A DNA stretch of 64,000 nucleotides from Capitella teleta (lineage: Eukaryota; Annelida; Polychaeta; Capitellidae). Both the position numbers and the translations under genes were made by a program. The DNA lies in contig KB292985.1 of NCBI GenBank assembly GCA_000328365.1, positions 235,601 to 299,600 of the forward strand, given 5' to 3'. The notes under the pieces are model-generated. The model searched no databases, was not told where the DNA came from, and was given only the letters and a program-made list of their open reading frames with translations. This document shows, in pieces, positions 21,704 to 37,400 of this stretch (position 1 is the stretch's first letter; every line of letters starts with the position of its first letter).

Positions 21704-23640
21704 TCAAGCATAATCACATTATATGGGGATTTTTTAAGGTTGTGTAAAGTATTTTAAAAAATGCTCTTTTCTCTTAAATCGCGTATGTACCCCATAATAG
21801 TAATCATTATAGTGTGAGAATGCAATTGTTATATATTATCTTTCATATCCTTGAAACACGGAATTACCGGCGCCGCCTCGCAACACACGCTCCTGGTTCA
21901 GGTTAGAACAACAGGAGCTGTAAACTAGCATACATGCATGAATGGTGTTATCGCCAAAAGTGCGGCTTCAAATAAAAACATATATAATTTAATTAATTTT
22001 ATATTATGTGTATTTAATCATTCAATCAACACACAGATAATATTAATTATTTGTTTAAATTTAGGACGCGAGAAGAACAAAACCTGAGTAAGTATTTACC
22101 ATATAATTATAAACATTTATCATTTCAATGACTTCATAATGCGATCTATTCTGTGTGCCAATAGGAGCCTTTGATCCAAAGCTTTATTATTTTAAGCGAG
22201 CAACTTTTGACAATTTCGACTCAAATATGTAATATTGGCAATGGCGAAACAGTTATAATTTATATCGTATGATCTGTAAAGCGATCCCTACTTTCACATC
22301 AACGAATATTAAATATTCGTGGACGCTCACATTTGTCCAATTTGCTGATGATGAATAACCCCTTTTCAGTTTTTCGATTGGTTGTGACAAAGGAATAATT
22401 TATACTATATAATTTATATACATTTTTTATCAATAATATTTAATTATCTTTTTCGTTGAATCACCTTTTATGCATTTGTTACGTTTGTGTTTTGTTTGTT
22501 TTGCTTCTTTGAGAATCAATAAAAATCAAGGGAATAAATCCCTAATTTTAGATGTGCAGATTGTATGATATTGAACAGCATTAAACAATTCTGAAACATG
22601 ATAAGTGCATGGCATACCGCATGCAAGCCGACAAAATTATGTCAAACAATGTCTACAAAATATTGAGCAACCTTTGGTTAATGTTTGCTATTAATTATAT
22701 AAATAAACAAAGTTCTGAATATCCTGTGACATCAAACCATAGCATTTTTTTTTCCTAGAGAAATGCAGTATGCTAAATACGTGATGATTATTTTGGGATA
22801 TATTGCGCAGCTTCAGAGAAAATTGCCATTTTATAACATAATATACCACATCGAAAAATCACATAAACTTTAAAATTATTTACTTACGAAGCACCCTGTA
22901 TTTTAGTCCAATCAGGTACTGCATCTCAACACTAAGTAATGTCTCATGCTATAATGGCGAACGAGAAGGTTTTCAGCTTTTCAGACCACGAAATGCGAAC
23001 GTGGAGAGGGACTTCACCGGAAATAATCGAACCCACGGGATGAGTAAGTGCATTGCCCACTGTGTCATTGCAGCTTCAGTCCTTCTCCTTGAGGGTAATT
23101 TGTCTTTATTAATTAAAAATGATAAAGGGCGATTCATCAAATGTTGCTCCATGTAATGACATTCTACACTCAATCTTTACCTGCTTGCACTGACCAACTT
23201 TGGTTGTGAAAATATAGGCTTGTATAGATGCAGTTTACCTGCATACCTGGTGTTTTATCTCTTCCCATAATCTATGCATGAATTTGATTTCTTGTTAAGT
23301 GTTCTGCACATTTTTGGTCTACGCTAAATTTGGTACACGCGTATTACCTGCTTAAAAATAAACACATCATAAAAGCAATTAATTATCTAGTGCATACATA
23401 TTATGCACATTTTTTTGAAAATGAAACGATAAAGCATGGAATGCGACTGTTCATAAATCATTGCATAATTATATATTTATCATAATTGTGTTATGTACAA
23501 AGCATATATACATGCTAAGAACTGTACAATAGTTTGTATAATCATGCATTACCTACCAGCCATTACATTTTCTATGATTCTGATCATTAGTGTGAAATGT
23601 AAACTTCAAAACTTGGCTGTCAAAGTGATATTATCAGCCC
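21704..23640. other. non-coding stretch
   Basis: A+T-rich, no gene recognised. A minus-strand 66-codon ORF at 22973-23173 has no known motif. Nothing else stands out. Confidence 0.45.
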
Positions 23641-23641
23641 A

Positions 23642-24583
23642 TTAACATACATGCCAACACTCCGTTTTTGACCCGGAGACTCCGTTTTTTGTTTTGTGAC
23701 TCCCATCCGGATTTGCATAAATCTCCGGCTGAATCCGGTTTTCATAAATTCCTTCGATTTTTTGATTTTTTGATTTTTTGATTTTTTTTTTCATTAATTA
23801 AAATTCCTGTAGCTCCGTTTCCCGTTGATCTCAGGGACGAAAATAATAACTGCCTGCCAATCTTAATTTGAGACATGAGGACTCGAACGAACTTGTAAGT
23901 TATCGATCACCATATAATATACATGCACCTCATTTATGGACATGCCAGCCATCGTGAAATAGAATCAATGTATCAGTTCATTGATGATGTTCCTCAGGAT
24001 CATAAGATAAGCACGGCTTAAACATGATGGGCACTGTGACCAGAATCCCTGACCTGGTCACAGTGTTGATCTTATGCATCTGACAACGCCAAAGAGGAAA
24101 AATTTTCTTCCTCTATGTCAATACTATGGTTGGGGTCAATAATTCAATCCTGCAAGGGTGCCACATACAAGACAAAGAGCTCAAGAGCTAATGCATATAA
24201 ATGATTTAAACCATGTAACAGTGAGTTTATTTTCCTTTCATGTTACATTATAACGGTTGCACAGTTGCTAAAATCACTGCCAATATAAGTTTGTATGTTT
24301 TCTTTGGTGCATGCACAAGCCCTGGTTTTCTTTATTTTCATCGTTGAATTTATTTGAAGCTTTTATGGAGTGGGTTATTTGTACCAAAATTCTGGGTTAA
24401 AAACTCTTAAAGTTTGAACCAAATCGTGCTTCCTGGTGTCATCCCTAGCAACTGAAATACGATAAATTTCCCTGTGGGGCCATATATGGAGAGCGCGACC
24501 CTCTCCCTCACCCACCCCCGTCAGCGATTTCATTCATCTCCGTTTTTGACCTGGACAAAGGTTGGCGTGTATATATGCATTAA
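23642..24583. mobile_element. possible non-autonomous DNA transposon
   Basis: The left end has ATACATGCCAACACTCCG and the right end, read in reverse, has ATACACGCCAACC. These form an imperfect inverted terminal repeat. TTAA lies outside each end (23642-23645 and 24580-24583). Both ends also carry CTCCGTTTTTGACC. The interior has a (GATTTTTT)n stretch near 23755-23790 and a 12-bp perfect hairpin at 24032-24065. No transposase was seen. Confidence 0.4.
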
Positions 24584-27500
24584 ACCTTTCTTCAGTCTCG
24601 CCGGGTATACCCGCTATCGCTTTTCTTTCATGCGCAGCTCCTTTAAGAAAGAACGTTCCCACAACGTCAAATTTGGGAGAGAGGATTCCTTTTTCGAATA
24701 ACAATTTGGTAATGAACGAGCCGAGCAAAATGGCCAGCAACGATGTTCCGTGCGTGTCCTCGGTTGTGGCCTAGTCTGAACTTAGAAGGTAAAGTACAGA
24801 GACTAGAGTTGAAGTGAATCCAATTTATTGTAGAAGGTCCAAATGAAAGGTGCTTGGATGAGGGCAGCAGTGGAAGGATAAGTGGCTAGGGATGTTGGTT
24901 TGGTCGGGTTTATAAAGGGCGGACAGGGATATATTAATATTCATCAAGCGGGATCTCGTGGGTAAGTCACATGCAAAACTTTACCACGGGTTATTCTGAG
25001 GAGAACTTAAAGTGATCTTCCTCACGTTCAGCCAAGGGTGATTGGCAGTTAATGGGTTAGTTGGAGAAGAAATTCGAGCTCAGCATTTCCTCTGGTTATA
25101 TAGAAACATAACTTTTGGAGAATGTGACAGGTCTCACCTGGAAAGTCAGGGCAGTTAATGATCCTAGAGAGTTCAATGTTTGAGTACGAAGAGAGCAGTT
25201 AATGGAAAGAATGAAGCAGAGAGGAAAGGAGAACTAGAGAACTGCTGTAGTGTAATCTGTGTAGGCATGCATGGGTATTCACAACAAACGAGATGAGCAT
25301 GGACATGGTCTTGAAGGGAAAACATCGGTGGCCATTTCCGCACCAAAGTACATTTATCTTTGAGTTGATCATTTGAGTGATGATTTGCACCCCTTTGCTC
25401 GGGTGTGCATCATGAAATTTCGGTTCTATTGGTGCCTCAATCTCTCGATCAATATTAGATGTAGGCGAGTTTAATTTTGATGTAATGCGCACATGTTAAT
25501 TATACTATAAATTGTTGTTATATTTATTTCGCGGGTTGAGGGGATTAGCAATTGAACACAACATTCGTGACGGTGTCTATGTGTATTTTGTGCAGTTATG
25601 CAATCAAAGTGCAGAAAAACTTACGCAACATGTACTGGCGTCAGTGTCAGACCAAAATTAATCGGTGGCTATATTTGTGGACAAAAGTATGAAACTTAGA
25701 TCACTAATAATTTGGATGATTTAAATCGGTGTGTAATTGAGATGCTCGTAATTCACATGTCCATAATCAAAGATAATGTTTGCACCAATTAAAGAGACAG
25801 CTATGGCTCATTGTCACACAGTACTAAAACTAAGGACATCTGTTTATTCTGTTATGAAATACTGAAACCTCGAAGAATCGCTTCCTGTGTAGCACAGAGT
25901 GGTCCATAATTCTATTAACGGCATATGGAGAATATTCGATCCATGTCGCTTACAGTGTTACAAATACGCCCTTTTCTCGGAAAATTCGTGTAATCCCCCA
26001 AAATAACACATTTGATACTTAGAATAGCCTTTTATCAACTGGATTGTAATAAAGGAGTAATTTCTTATCATTCTAACACACATCTATACTTTATATACAT
26101 GTACACACCGATATCTCCTCCACAATACAAATTAATACTGATAATCAAATTAATTAAATAAAACGTCATTAACCAATGCTAAAACGTGCTTTGTTCTGTT
26201 CTTATTCTCATATCCACACCCTCACGCAACAAATTTTATTATTTAATTATTAGCAGTGCACTTTTATTTATTTCACATATTTTGGGTGGCCAAAAAAGCT
26301 TGTTCTTAATACACTATTTGTTCGATTATCTGTTCTCTTCCTAATATGTTGCTGCTTTTTCTGTTTTGTTTGTTTTGTTTGTTTTTTTTTTTTGTTTTTG
26401 TTTTTTGTTTTTTTTTTTGGTTTTTTTCCGGGGGGGGGGTATTATTAATCAAACAAAACCCCCTTATCCTAATTATCTTATACTCGTCACATGTCGAAAG
26501 CTCCTCCAAATGTCACTTGGGGATCATGCTTTAATTTGTTATTGTAAACAAGTTTTTAGCAACCTTTAGCCAATGCTTACTATTTTAAAATGCTATGGAT
26601 ATCTTATGGACATTTTTTACAATTTATTGGTTATTAAACGGAAATCAAATAATTATGATCAACATCACTTGTCCAGCGAGTTTTTAAAGAAGACAAAACA
26701 TTCCACGAGGAAGCTCGATCCAAGACTGATTTTATTTTTTTATTTTCACACAGCGCTCGTGTGAAGATGTCGATTTCATTGATATGTTCATTTCACTGCT
26801 CGACATCTGAATGACTATTGCAAATATAAAAGGTAATTATTTAGGGGTAAATAGGGCGGTTTCAGAGAAAATGAACATTTTTGTAACCTTTTGCGTGACA
26901 TTGAAGTATCCCCATACACTGCAATAGACTTATGTGAATCGCCCGTAGGTACAATGTACTGAGATGTCAGGGGTAGACCATACTTAATTGAACCCTGTGA
27001 GGTGTGCTCTATTTGCCCTGAACCATATAACATGTGACCCCGCACACCGAAATGAGTCCGCTTATCGCAAATGTTGAAGCATGTGAAACAGCATGAAAAT
27101 GCCCATGCACGCACCCCTGTTTCTTTCAACTAGGCCTAATTATTGTCAAGAGTTTATGCGCGCTAATAACTATTTATATATAATATCATGCGGGCAAGTT
27201 TGACGTACATGTAGTTCGTTGTACCTTGTCGCCCCTTCCTTATTAACAGAACATTCACATCTTCTCAAAATCGAGTCTGAGCTCTGGGCCTGTGGTATTA
27301 GTGATGAATACCAGCTACACTAGTATACATGTAGGTCTGGCATATGTTCCAGCTCTGACTTTGATTATGAATCGTGACTTCTATCGGACACGACACTTGA
27401 AGCCGAATTGGGAGGCGGGGAGGTATCTCAACACGTACTTATTGAGTTATTCCATCAAAAGGTTGAATACCTGTATGCTGACGCGATTCATAAACTTTAG

Positions 27501-28949
27501 GTACGTAACTCGGGAGTTGAACCTCCCTTAGAATTCGTTTCAAGATTCCCGCTAGGATTCGATTAAAGGATTGACGTCGTTAACGAGAGTTTTCTGTTTC
27601 TTTCGTCGTGTTGGCTCTCTCGGCTCACCTAGTTCAGAGTGAACAGCTTTTAACGCATCGCTTAATTAATTGCTTAATTAATTAATTGCATTAATTAGAT
27701 AAACGTGCATGCGCCATCACCAACGATTTGTGCAAATTAAAATTGATTGACAAGCGATCAATAAATATCTATATAATTGCGTTTTACTTTGCATCTCTGT
27801 TGTCAAATTCTCTGCCCAGTAAAATATAATATGACATGTAACAACTAATTTCCTCTTAACTCACCCAGTGGCGAGTAAATAGTTGCTCTAATTTTGAGAA
27901 CATGCAACTCAAATTGCAGCAATTAATTTTTGATTGACAATGACATAAATAACAGGTGTGATCACAGGGAGTTTACCTTTACGACTTTGAATCTCCCTGT
28001 TAAATTCACAACGTTTAGCTCATTTCATTCTGAGGATGCCCTATATATATATAGCTTCTTCAGAACGCATATTACACATCTCATAACGTTGCTAATTACT
28101 CTAAAACTCCCACAAAGTACAAATTAAAATGTTTAAACACGTGTAGGCCGGCCTATTCACATTAAAATTTTCCAATTTTCGTAAAAATTATAGGTACGAA
28201 AATTAATGTACTTTTCTCGTGATCACTCGAATATTATCCAGCTCTCGAGTTTACAGCTCGTTTAGAACTGCTAATAACCACAATCGTTATTTGATTCGCT
28301 AATTTCTTGTTTTGATCGACAAATGTTACAATTAATTAGTGGGCTGAACTAATACAAATTAACTGTGTCCTTGGCAAACCAATTTACTCCACCAATAGTC
28401 GATAGTTTAGCCCCAAAATACTTACGAATCGATGCCTCCAGCAATGTTGTCACAATGTAAAATCATACATGAAATTGGTTTGGCATACAGGCAATTACGT
28501 GCGCAAATGTGCATGGATGTATCTACAGTAATTTGGCTTATCATTCTATAAGTTATTTTTAATTTATTCATGTTTGAGCTCAGGATTATGACAACGTTAT
28601 GAGTTATTGATCATAACGCACATAATTTTGTGGATAGCAATTCAAAGCAATTCAAAACAGCAAACGAAAACTGCAGATAAACTGTACGAGTAATAATTCC
28701 GGGCAAAACCAGGTTGAACAATAATTTATTTTGAGAGCTAAAAGATTTGAAAATATAATTTAAGTGCGTGTACTTTGAGATTTCCGAATTGGACTTTTTT
28801 TTTCTTGTATTCTTGATTGCATAAATGGCTGTTTTCGTTTCAAGTTTATAACTTCTCAGGCCAAGCAACCGACGCCATTTTTCTTCTCAGCGGCGCTTCG
28901 TGTTAATTTTGTCCGTTTCTGCTTAAACGAAGCGAATTGCAAACACAAA
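24584..28949. other. non-coding stretch
   Basis: No gene recognised. It holds a T-rich low-complexity tract at 26350-26440 ending in a G10 run, and A+T-rich sequence with many TTAATTAA words near 27650-27700. The stretch 24780-25200 looks repeat-derived but shows no ends or domain. The last few hundred bases form the U2AF2 promoter region, where no TATA box was seen. Confidence 0.45.
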
Positions 28950-31863
<2,914 letters not shown>

Positions 31864-31996
31864 GGAATTGAAAAAAAGAAACTCTTTTTATTTTGCTTTA
31901 TTGTATTCTTTTTTGGATTTTCGTGTTGGAGATTGTGTTATATGCATATGATGAAGAAATAACATTGCTTTGTGGAGTTGCTGCCATCTTCTATCC

Positions 31997-32002
31997 AAAT
32001 AA
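31997..32002 (+). terminator. U2AF2 polyadenylation signal
   Basis: AATAAA about 135 bp after the U2AF2 stop, followed by a T/G-rich stretch (TTTGTCCAATGTGTTTTC). Confidence 0.6.
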
Positions 32003-32514
32003 AGTCACTTTGTCCAATGTGTTTTCATTCTTGAAGCTGATGATACATGTGCGTAGAGAGAGATTATGTTGAGGCTACTTGGCCAGGTCAGAAGGAAATG
32101 TACAGCGTGACCTCAATCATAACGCAATCCTTACTTCTGCGGATCATAACGCGGGTAAGTAATGATATTCATTCGAAACATCCTCGGAAATTAATAGACA
32201 GTTGGAACATAACATGCACCCTTAGAAATAAGTTACATCTAGTTAATTGTTAATAGTATTAGTTACATGAATATATAAGACCGCTACAGAATCAAAGAAA
32301 CAGGGCCTGCACGGAATTAAAACAGCTCCCAGCAAGCCTTCGTTGCAAATGCTAAAGTTTAACATTGAATAGAAGTAAGTTTCGTGTACACAATTATACA
32401 TGCATCTGATAAAGGCTAGTAATTGAATGAATAGCGTAAGAGGAGAATCATACAATAATTGCACATACAAATAGGCTTCTGTCATTTCTATGGAACCACG
32501 CAAAGTAGGCTTAA

Positions 32515-33090
32515 AGAGCATATGACACCACAATCACATAAAATGGGTTAATAACTTATATATTTGTATATATAGAACCATTTGTTTATATTTTATAAAC
32601 TTTATATAGATTTTATAGAACCATTTATCTTCGAAATGTAACTAGCAGACGACACTCTGCCTGGCGTTACCTCCTCTCCAATCGATAAGATCGTACAAAT
32701 CGGTCCCATAACTTGGCCTGAGCCTCATCTCTCGGCCAAAAGTATAGCCAAACTCCATCCGTAGAAACACTGCTGAAACCTTCCACCTCACACCGGTAAG
32801 GCATGCTGATAACTCGATAAAAATGTGTGCGAATAGCCGAAAATGCTCCGTGACGCTCGATTCAGTTTGGGTTCCTACATCTACGTCACTTCCGGGGCGG
32901 GGCTTGGCCAGTGCTTTTTCAGCAGACGATATTTTATATGGCTAAATTCGTGCACAAAATAGGCTCGATTTCACTCGTTGTTCTGCTTTGACCGCTGTGT
33001 CAGGCAACATCTCTCCATAATTATACCACGAATCGTAAAATAACAAAAATTCCCGGTAAAATTGACATGAAAATCGGAGTCACAAGTTCT
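32515..33090. mobile_element. TTAA-flanked non-autonomous DNA element
   Basis: TTAA flanks both ends (32511-32514 and 33091-33094). The left end reads AGAGCATATGACACC and the right end, reversed, AGAACTTGTGACTCC. This is a 15-bp imperfect terminal inverted repeat with 11 matches. The 576-bp interior has no transposase. TTAA target sites are used by piggyBac and Kolobok elements; which of them applies is not clear. Confidence 0.5.
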
Positions 33091-33094
33091 TTAA

Positions 33095-34224
33095 ACATGC
33101 AGCCCCAACAACAATCATGAAATATGTCAGTTTTATATTAGGCCTACATGCAGGCCTATAGATTTTGGATACATGTATCGGAGGGTTGTGATTTATGTCT
33201 GCGATATCTCGATTCTCGGCACGCGTGCCTGGTTCATGCTGGCTTGGTATTTACTACTAATTAAATGAGTTGGTATGATAGACATATTATACTAGTTAAC
33301 CAGTCGTTTGTGTCCGAACGACTGAAATCTCAATTCTATCATTCAATAGCCTGATAGCATATACCATATAACCACTGCAAATCATTACTGTGCCAGTCTA
33401 ATATTAAATGCTACTGATTAGACTACAGAGTCACAATATATTTTATATTTATTATATCTTTTGATTTATCGCAAAAAAAAAAAAAAAAAAAAAAATAGCA
33501 TTCTTAACCAGACATGATCATTTATATCGTGAGTCTATGGACACAAAATGGCGCGCGTTGTCGGTACTCGTCGTTTTCTCCCTTCGGAATTTATCCCGAA
33601 CTTTGCCGATTGCATTCCGAGTAAACTGGGGCAATGGAGGCGAGAGGAAGCTAAATACTGTCAAAGGTTCCGTCGCAATTTTCGGTGTCAATCTAAATCC
33701 AAATCGAGTTGAGTTTCATTTGGATTACAAGCACGGAATACTTCATGCATTTTCACGGGCGTGAGTACTTTCCCCTCTCTTTTAACCGCAAAACACGACT
33801 TCGGCATGTCAGGCCGATCTCGGATCTGATATGATGATGAGTCCGATTCACTGAGATTCGTCAACCAGCGAAGTGACGTCACTGGTACATCTGTGACCCT
33901 GCCCGGGTCACAAGTTAGTACTCATCTGTGCCAAGGGTTACTGTACACATTTCGTGGTGTACAGTCAAGACTAAAGTATTAGTTAAGCTCATTAAATCGT
34001 CGGTCACCTATTAGTATTACTAAATCTAAGTATTAAGAAAACTCAGCCCGCATCATCGCTTCAGCGGGCAGCGAGGCGAGTTTGCTGATAAGGAGCTAAA
34101 CAAATTCTTTTTAATGACACAACAAACACTCTAAGTAGACAATTGCTTAAAAAACGAAAACGTTTCTGATCATGTTTGACAAAAGTCAAACATGCAATTA
34201 TAATTGTATTTCGTTATAGTTGTT
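33095..34224. other. non-coding stretch
   Basis: Poly-A run at 33472-33495. A plus-strand 75-codon ORF at 33537-33764 begins with ATG but shows no family and sits among repeat-like sequence. Nothing else recognised. Confidence 0.4.
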
Positions 34225-34415
34225 ATTCTTCTGTGACTCTGCAGGGCTGCCCAACTGCGTAACAAGGCCGGGCGCTGTGTACTACTGTCTATGGTGGTAT
34301 GCAGGATAAAGAACTCTTGGGATTTATCGATAGAAACCCCAGTCCCGGGCTTTCTGTTCTGGAGCCCGTATCATCCGAATGGTTTGGGTGGAGCTGTAAA
34401 ACCCCATCATGCCAT
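34225..34415 (+). mobile_element. SINE fragment, body only
   Basis: Matches the body of the SINE at 7704-7905 in opposite orientation, for example GCTGCCCAACTGCGTAACAA and CTGTCTATGGTGGTATGCAG. The tRNA-like head is missing and the right end stops at CCCCATCATGCC without the (TCAC)n tail. Confidence 0.75.
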
Positions 34416-37400
34416 CGTGCCATATCGAGCCGGGCCGTACACAATTAAGAAAATTTGCTTGCTGGGCGAAAGACCTGTGTTCACGCGACATGTCCACTGT
34501 CATTATTCTTCCTCTATGGATAGTATGGTTATAGTCTCATTCCAAGACTCTATACTGAAAATCATCCCCACAGATTATGGCTACAGAGTGCAGCTAAGTT
34601 AGTCAGCGTCATTTACAATACTCACAGTAGTTACTGAGTTAGTATACTAATAGGCTCAAACTTAGGCCTACTTATACTACTTAAAGTTACAATAGTTGAA
34701 ATTCTGTGATTTTATGCCAGTCAATCTATAATCTTTAAATAATTGTAGGTTGAAATTTAGCACAGAATGCCACAGATAAATTGGGCAAGGTCTGTGTACA
34801 GCGTCTCGCTTTAGTATGTCAGCAAGTTGAAATTATTTCTGATTCGTTTCCTGACTCAAGTATCAATTCAAACCTTTTTGCTGAATTAAGCAAGGTCGAT
34901 TTTGTTTGCCAGTTAAAAGTATCGAGCGATATCAATATTGATCATATCAATTATCAAGCCATTCCTTAGTATTTGCACTGTATAAGCACTTTCATATTTT
35001 ATGAATGCCATTTTTGCGATACACTGCATATAAGGCGATAAATAGATACTAGATAAAAACCAGTTTCACAGTAGATCAGTCGCTCATTTGATCAATTGAT
35101 TCAATTATTGTTTGTTGCAGTATATTAATAGTACTTATTTATCAGATTATAACTATGTAACAGGATTTCTTATCAGCTTATCAGAGTTATCGATTCATCA
35201 TATACCGTGGCGTCATGCCTTGTTAATCTTGCCTCTTTTAATTTATTTTTCGCAATCCTGCTGTGATTCTATACTACAAATCTTTCTTGTTCCATTATTA
35301 ACTGCCAAGTTGTATTTCGGTCTTTACGTTCCTCCAGCCATTTCCCTAAGAACCAAATCAAGTTGATGAGGTGTGACTGCATATACAACCGATGCTGCTT
35401 CTACTCATTGATGATTGAATGCGGAACAGATTTGCTTGATGTCGCGCCTTGGTGATGGTACATTCAACTAAATCATGTGACCCATGAAGTCAATGTGAGA
35501 GTGTTAAGTGACCACTTTCATTCTCCCACCCTACAAGCTCAATGAAATTAAGCTGATCCGTTGGTTCTTGGTTTCCCTATATTTCTAATCTGGCAAGGCA
35601 ATTGCTCAGGCTGTACATTCATAGCGTATTAGGTGAGAAACGATTTACAATACAAATTATGGCTTTTCTCACATACTATTTAAATTATGTAAATTATTAT
35701 GACTTCAATCTGTCTATTTTTGGCCGCGAATATAAATGAGAGAATTGAGCATGTTGTTCATATTGCTTTGGGCTAAAATCTATTTATTCATAATTCACTT
35801 CCTCTTGTAACGTTTAGGTCGTAATGCAGTGGCGCCATGGGGCTTACAGCCTACAGGTGAATTGTTGGCATGTGCTGCTATCAATGGGCATGTTTTCTTG
35901 CAATATCCTGAGTTACCTCTTTGAGTCTTGACTTTGGAGACTGGCTCTTGGCGTTGCTATTTATTCATCTCTCTCAAAGGAGTTGAAAGGACTGCTGCAC
36001 CAGCGGACCCTGAAGAACATTTGATCAAATCGACTCCTTTGAGGTTGTCCACTTTTCCCACAATCATTAAGAGTATAAATGCTATGGAAATTGTCTATGA
36101 ATGTAACTAGGAACGTTTATTTTTTATGAACCTATTGATTCAGGCGTTTTTTCAACCAAATGAGTCCAATAATGAGTCATTGGTTCGTTATGTATTCTTA
36201 TAATTATCTTGTTAATCGTTTGAGATTATTAAATATAAAGAGAGAAAGAGGAAGTTCTGATTACGCTTAAATCGGCTTAATTCGCTATCGGATTTTTAAA
36301 CAGATCAAAGTCTCTTTATTCATTCAGATTTCAATCACGTGATTATATTAATTTACTCATGTCCTAAGTCCTAAAAAACACACATTTAATGAAACAAACG
36401 AAGCATTAATCAGCGCAACTGGCATAAATGAGATGACTAATATATAGATGACTTTATTCGTGAAAACTGCTCTCACATTATAAATTTTTAATGGCGATGA
36501 ACAATGGAACATAATGAACAAAAACTAAGAAAAGAAAAGAAAAAGGGTAAATGTTCATCCAATAATTCCCAAACAACAGCGGCATCTTTACGAACAGTTT
36601 TCAATGCCGCAATGAAAACTTTTCATTGCGGCAGACAACCAATTGGGATAGCAAACATAATCTACGCCAACAGGTGACATATTGATGAATGCACGCATTT
36701 TCTTAAAAATCGTCTCCAACCCGAGACAAATTGAGAGAACTACATGAGGATATTATGGGACTATTGCTGAGCTGAGTCTTGCTCCAAAAAAGAATCTGTA
36801 TTCAAGTTTACTCATAGAGCCATTCTAAGTGGGGCAATATATACACAGGGAACTTTTTGTTTGGCAATGTCTAGATTCGTGGGATACATCTAGTTACGGT
36901 GGAAGACATTAATTCTGCAGAAATTGTTTAAAAGCCATAAGGGGAGCTTAATCGTGAGTCATGAATTATTCGGAATTATTGCACAGCCCTTCAGGCGGCA
37001 CATGTGCTGCCCCGTGGTCAGTCTGAGGCATCTCAGTTTGCATCGCTTGTTTATGTCTTGGCAGCACATCTCTAATGATGGTGTGGAATTAGGTCAGTCA
37101 GTTGTGTTGCAGCAATGATGAGCCATCCGGATTAGTTCTAAACTCGTCGCTCTTTGATTCGTTTAGCAGAAGAAGAAAATCTCTTTCTCTGTTGTCGGGT
37201 GGTGATCAGGGTGGTCACTGAATTATGCAACAATTAATTGCGTCATCCGCATTCTCCTGCCTCACTAATTCCATCCAAATGTTGGCCTTTTTTTTTTTTC
37301 TTTTTTTTTTTCTCTCTCTTTTATGTGTTTTTCCTTTCTTCTTTTTCTTCCCATAAAAGGGCTCTAAATGGTTTCTGTTGACTATCTAGAGTTAATATCA

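Noticed and set aside
24780-25200. A possible retrotransposon terminal region
   Set aside because: Only composition and a repeat-like feel suggest it; no matching second terminus, primer site or coding domain was found.
26350-26510. Hydrophobic Phe/Leu-rich ORFs
   Set aside because: They result from translating a T-rich low-complexity tract.
26815-27129. A 104-codon minus-strand ORF
   Set aside because: No motif, no splice context, and it lies in A+T-rich spacer DNA.
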